Assembly: GCA_023417985.1 (NCBI GenBank)
Contig: JAEZDV010000076.1
Coordinates: forward strand, 1 to 7,659
Source: Actinomycetes bacterium
GTDB lineage: Bacteria > Actinomycetota > Actinomycetes > Mycobacteriales > Mycobacteriaceae
DNA length: 7,659 bases
Direction of reading: 5' to 3'
Shown here: positions 5,365 to 7,659 of the stretch, piece by piece
Layout: the number at the start of each line of letters is the position of its first letter
Numbering within the stretch: the stretch's first letter is position 1
Notes under the pieces: generated by a model
The model's database searches: none
The model's input: the letters and a program-made list of their open reading frames with translations, nothing else
Told to the model about the DNA's origin: nothing
Translations under genes and position numbers: made by a program

Positions 5365-6210
5365 GACGAGGGTCGCTGCCGCCCTCGCCGCCTCGTGCGC
5401 GGCAGCGAAGAGGTCCTCTCCCGTCCCGAGCCGGGCGGCGAGCGTCCCGGCGAAGTGGTCGCCGGCACCCGTCGTGTCCACCACCCGCACGCGGGGAACC
5501 ATGATGCGTTCGACATAGTCCTCGGTTGCCACCACCACGTCGTCACCGCCGCGGGTGATCACGGCGCTGCGCACCCGCTCGAGCAGTCGGGCGGCGATGT
5601 CGTCGACATCATCGAGGGACGTGGCGTCGGCATAGAAGAGGGCTTCGTGCTCGTTGACGACCAGCGGATCGGCGTCGGCGAGGATCAGGTCGTCGAGCGC
5701 GACGACCGGACTGGGGTTGAGAACGAGTCGCCGGCGGTGCGCACGCGCCCACTCCACCGCCGCCGTGGTCGCGGCGAGCGGCAATTCGAGTTGGGTCAGC
5801 ACGACGACCGGGTCCAGCGCATCGAGAGCAGCGGTGACGCCGGCCGCCGTGACCTTCGAATTCGCACCCGGAACGACGATGATCCTGTTTTCCCCGTCGT
5901 CGGTGACGACGACGATCGCCCGTCCGGTCGGCACGTCGACGGTGAGGAGATGCTCGGTGTCGACCCCCGCTGCGGTCTGCGATCTCCGAAGTGCGGTGGC
6001 GGCGCTGTCGGTTCCCACAGCACCGACGACGGCGGTTGGAGCAAGGCGCGCAGCACCGATCGCCTGGTTCGCGCCTTTGCCTCCGGGATACGTTTCGAGA
6101 CGCCGGCCGAGCACGGTTTCGCCTTCTTCCGGCGCCCGGGCGACCACGGCGGTCAGATCGAGGTTCAACGATCCGACGACCGCCACCACGCAGTCCCGAG
6201 CATCTGCCAC
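5341..6210 (-). CDS. rbsK: ribokinase (PfkB family carbohydrate kinase)
   Basis: A 289-residue cytoplasmic kinase that most likely phosphorylates D-ribose to ribose-5-phosphate with ATP. Seen: GSLNLDL (13-19), the substrate-binding N-terminal motif; GGKGANQA (43-50), PfkB signature 1; QLELP (140-144); NEHE (186-189), the NxxE Mg/phosphate motif; and DTTGAGDHFAGTLAAR (245-260), PfkB signature 2 with catalytic base Asp251. The length is a little short of the usual 300 or so, with a compact C-terminus. The start is a GTG at 6210. It has only a weak AAGG site, but TAAGGT is placed for a leaderless start. No ribose transporter, RbsD or LacI-type regulator is nearby, so the sugar specificity is assigned from motifs alone and another nucleoside or sugar kinase is possible. 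The final residues RAER-stop come from the 24-bp tandem repeat. Confidence 0.88.
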   Translation of the reverse strand: MADARDCVVAVVGSLNLDLTAVVARAPEEGETVLGRRLETYPGGKGANQAIGAARLAPTAVVGAVGTDSAATALRRSQTAAGVDTEHLLTVDVPTGRAIVVVTDDGENRIIVVPGANSKVTAAGVTAALDALDPVVVLTQLELPLAATTAAVEWARAHRRRLVLNPSPVVALDDLILADADPLVVNEHEALFYADATSLDDVDDIAARLLERVRSAVITRGGDDVVVATEDYVERIMVPRVRVVDTTGAGDHFAGTLAARLGTGEDLFAAAHEAARAAATLVASRRAER

Positions 6211-6216
6211 GTCTCG

Positions 6217-6222
6217 ACCTTA
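6217..6222 (-). promoter_or_regulatory. -10 box of a probable leaderless ribokinase transcript
   Basis: On the minus strand TAAGGT is followed by six bases (CGAGAC) and the GTG at 6210, placing the predicted start on the G of GTG. The geometry is the same as at 4431-4443. No -35 is obvious. Confidence 0.45.
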
Positions 6223-6223
6223 C

Positions 6224-6254
6224 GGGCGGTGCAACCTCATGGGCGGCAACCTCA
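6224..6254. repeat. short direct repeats upstream of ribokinase
   Basis: GGGCGGTGCAACCTCA (6224-6239) and GGGCGGCAACCTCA (6241-6254) differ by a 2-base indel. On the kinase strand the shared core is TGAGGTTGC, at 15-bp spacing, directly upstream of the TAAGGT box. This could be an activator site or a local duplication. Confidence 0.5.
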
Positions 6255-6284
6255 CGGGCAGGGCGGCGCGGTCGGCCCGCTGTC

Positions 6285-6896
6285 TCAGCGGTCCCGGGCC
6301 TCGGGTTCGAGTTCGGGGCACATCGCATGCACGACCCCGTCAGCCCACGACTCGCTGACTTCGCCGTGCCGGAGATATGCCCCCAGGTACGAACCGACGA
6401 GCATGGACACTGCCGTGTCGATGTCGAGGTCGGCGCGCACCGCGCCGGCGTCGACAGCGGCGCGCAGTACCCCCGCGACCACGTCGCTGCGCGCGTTGAT
6501 GATCTCGCGGAAGGATTCGGTGAAGTCGGGGTCCTCGTCGGTGAGCGCCGCCCCGACGCTACCCAGTCCCATGTCGCTCGCTAGTGCTCGCCGGACCTGT
6601 TCGAGTGTCCACTTCATCCGGTCGTAGACGCACAGTCCGTCCGGGACGCACGGCGTCACGGCCTGCGAGTCCAGCGCAGCGTCGAGAATCTCTTCACGGT
6701 TCGCGTAACGCCGGTAGATGGTCGTCTTCGCCACGCCCGACAGGGCCGCAACCGCTTCCACGGTGACGCGATGGGGTCCGTGCACCCGCAGGATCTCCAG
6801 CGCCGCCCGCATGATCCGCGCATCCGTTCCGCCGCGCGACTTGGCGGGACGTCGCAGCGATTCTGACACCGGATCCACCTCGGTATCGGCCACCAT
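6285..6896 (-). CDS. TetR-family transcriptional regulator (divergent to stress protein)
   Basis: A 203-residue DNA-binding protein. Residues 24-72 are the TetR head, with the helix-turn-helix VTVEAVAALSGVAKTTIYRRY (44-64) followed by NREEIL. This is a canonical match, more so than the regulator at 1678. The C-terminal half, including RAAVDAGAVRADLDIDTAV (145-163), is of the common actinobacterial TetR_C type with a variable ligand pocket. The ATG at 6896 follows AAGGAG (6906-6901) at four bases. It is divergent from the stress-protein gene, with a strong inverted repeat between them, so autoregulation plus control of that gene is the simplest reading. Ribokinase lies 74 bases downstream on the same strand and may also be affected. 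Ligand unknown. Confidence 0.92.
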   Translation of the reverse strand: MVADTEVDPVSESLRRPAKSRGGTDARIMRAALEILRVHGPHRVTVEAVAALSGVAKTTIYRRYANREEILDAALDSQAVTPCVPDGLCVYDRMKWTLEQVRRALASDMGLGSVGAALTDEDPDFTESFREIINARSDVVAGVLRAAVDAGAVRADLDIDTAVSMLVGSYLGAYLRHGEVSESWADGVVHAMCPELEPEARDR

Positions 6897-6928
6897 GTCA
6901 CTCCTTCTCAGGCGAGAAAGCCCCGCAC

Positions 6929-6956
6929 GGTCCTGAGTGTCTCCGAAAAAAGGACC
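6929..6956 (-). other. potential 5' stem-loop in the TetR leader
   Basis: GGTCCT (6929-6934) and AGGACC (6951-6956) form a perfect 6-bp inverted repeat with a 16-base loop rich in A/T. If transcription starts near 6958, this would be the first structure in the mRNA. It could equally be a second DNA site. Confidence 0.35.
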
Positions 6957-6963
6957 CGAATCA

Positions 6964-7001
6964 AACGATACGAAACGCTACGCTACGCTATCCGTATCGT
7001 T
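6964..7001. promoter_or_regulatory. operator and divergent promoters between TetR and stress-protein genes
   Basis: AACGATACG (6964-6972) and CGTATCGTT (6993-7001) form a perfect 9-bp inverted repeat, 29 bp between arm centres. Each arm contains TATCGT reading outwards: 6995-7000 on plus and 6970-6965 on minus. Both fit a -10 box, with predicted starts near 7007 and 6958. The spacer holds three tandem ACGCT units (6975-6989), partly resembling the arms. A dimer pair bound here would cover both promoters. The -35 regions are weak. Confidence 0.62.
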
Positions 7002-7025
7002 AGCTTGCACATGGAGGAGGAACGT

Positions 7026-7499
7026 ATGACCGAGATCTACGCACCCACGACAGGCTGTGCCACCGATTCGGAGACCCTCCTCGAGAGCTATCGGACGTAC
7101 GAAGCTGTCGAACACGCGATCGATCACCTCTCCGACGAGGGCTTTCCCGTGGAGTACCTGCGCATCGTGGGCCAGGGAGTGACCACGATCGAGCGCATCG
7201 ACGGCCGAATGACCAACGGCAGAGCGGCACTGAACGGCGCGGGCGCCGGCGTATGGACAGGCCTGATCTTCGGCCTGCTCCTCGCCTTGTTCCTCCCGGC
7301 GACCAGCATGGCCGCGATCGTGCTCGCTGCGGTGGCGTTCGGCGCGGTGTGGGGCGGAACACTCGGTTTCGCCGCGCATTGGAGTACCGGCGGGCGCCGC
7401 GACTTCATCTCCCGCAAGAGCATCGAAGCGGCCCGGTACGACCTGATGGTCGACAGCGACTTCGAGGAGCAGGCGCGCCGGAAACTCGCCCTCCGCTGA
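7026..7499 (+). CDS. general stress protein, YflT/GSP17M-like, with two membrane segments
   Basis: A 157-residue protein. Residues 18-60 (ESYRTYEAVEHAIDHLSDEG, then FPVEYLRIVGQGV) match the N-terminal domain of the YflT / general stress protein 17M family. Next comes a Gly/Ala-rich hydrophobic stretch with two likely membrane helices, about 72-91 and 95-117, then a polar C-terminal domain (about 122-157). The fused soluble plus membrane layout is the common actinobacterial form. The molecular function of the family is not known; the stress link comes from the Bacillus founders. TTG 7005 and ATG 7011 are possible earlier starts, but GGAGGAGG (7013-7020) sits five bases before the ATG at 7026, which therefore wins. 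Control by the divergent TetR protein is inferred from the shared operator. Confidence 0.82.
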   Translation: MTEIYAPTTGCATDSETLLESYRTYEAVEHAIDHLSDEGFPVEYLRIVGQGVTTIERIDGRMTNGRAALNGAGAGVWTGLIFGLLLALFLPATSMAAIVLAAVAFGAVWGGTLGFAAHWSTGGRRDFISRKSIEAARYDLMVDSDFEEQARRKLALR

Positions 7500-7659
7500 G
7501 CCTGCTCGTGTTGTGAGATCCCGCACGTCGCCCGGAACGCGTGGGCACGGCCCAAGCGGGAAACGGCCGCATCCGTCGCACGTTCCGCGGGCCCGGCACC
7601 AGGGTTCCGACCAGGACGAACGGTGCACCGAAAACAAAAAGGCCGACCTGCATATATGC
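7500..7659. other. right-edge non-coding stretch
   Basis: I see no gene with a supported start in these 160 bases. CGGTGCACCG (7621-7630) followed by an A-rich run and GCATATATGC (7650-7659) are perfect 10-bp palindromes. The A/T-rich end may belong to a promoter of a gene beyond the edge. Confidence 0.4.

Noticed and set aside
6220..6240. Six-codon leader peptide (MRLHRP-stop) before ribokinase on the minus strand
   Set aside because: It has no ribosome site and would lie upstream of the predicted leaderless start; too short to separate from chance.
5140..6627. 495-codon plus-strand frame over ribokinase and TetR
   Set aside because: It is antisense to two well-supported genes, low in complexity and without domain motifs.
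7621..7630. Terminator for the stress gene (CGGTGCACCG plus A-rich run)
   Set aside because: The 10-bp palindrome leaves no loop and the A-run is on the wrong strand for termination of the plus-strand gene.
7405..7653. Possible small minus-strand gene at the right edge, starting MQVGLFVFGAPF
   Set aside because: It overlaps the stress gene by about 95 bp antisense, becomes Arg/Ser-rich, and its upstream region is cut by the window edge, so it cannot be supported.

Overview
The window is GC-rich and densely packed. Codon use, strong Shine-Dalgarno sites beside TANNNT-type -10 boxes, candidate leaderless starts and the gene families all point to a mycolic-acid actinobacterium, most likely Rhodococcus or a close relative such as Nocardia or Gordonia. 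This placement is judgement from the sequence, not a search result. No rRNA, tRNA, transposase, phage gene or CRISPR array is visible, and it reads as ordinary chromosome.

Layout. (1) 23-1498 (-) is a 14-helix MFS drug exporter, divergent from a TetR-family regulator at 1678-2328 (+); the shared 179-bp spacer carries a dyad overlapping the likely promoters. (2) The regulator converges on a PhaC-like alpha/beta hydrolase (2406-3509, -), with a hairpin between the two stops. (3) Then come three rightward genes: a 68-aa Cys/His-rich protein (3721-3927); a guanidinium exporter of the SMR family, Gdx/SugE (4078-4392), preceded by a promoter and a very clear guanidine-III riboswitch; and a 276-aa protein of unknown function built around 14 uninterrupted decapeptide repeats (4443-5273). 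(4) This converges on a ribokinase-type PfkB sugar kinase (5341-6210, -). The junction holds three tandem 24-bp repeats, one of which encodes the end of the kinase, stop codon included. (5) Upstream of the kinase is a second TetR-family regulator (6285-6896, -), divergent from a YflT/GSP17M-like general stress membrane protein (7026-7499, +), with a 9-bp inverted repeat lying over both putative -10 boxes.

How the genes work together. Two regulator/target pairs are suggested by divergent arrangement: TetR with the MFS pump, and TetR with the stress protein. The Gdx exporter has its own RNA-level control: guanidinium binding to the leader should turn on export. The hydrolase, the Cys-rich protein, the repeat protein and the kinase have no obvious functional link to each other.

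Most interesting: the guanidine-III riboswitch directly abutting the Shine-Dalgarno site of a Gdx gene; the decapeptide-repeat protein; the stop-codon-containing tandem repeat at the kinase 3' end; and three genes whose start codon sits exactly where transcription should begin. I did not find a convincing new multi-gene system. The repeat protein is the best candidate for something undescribed.
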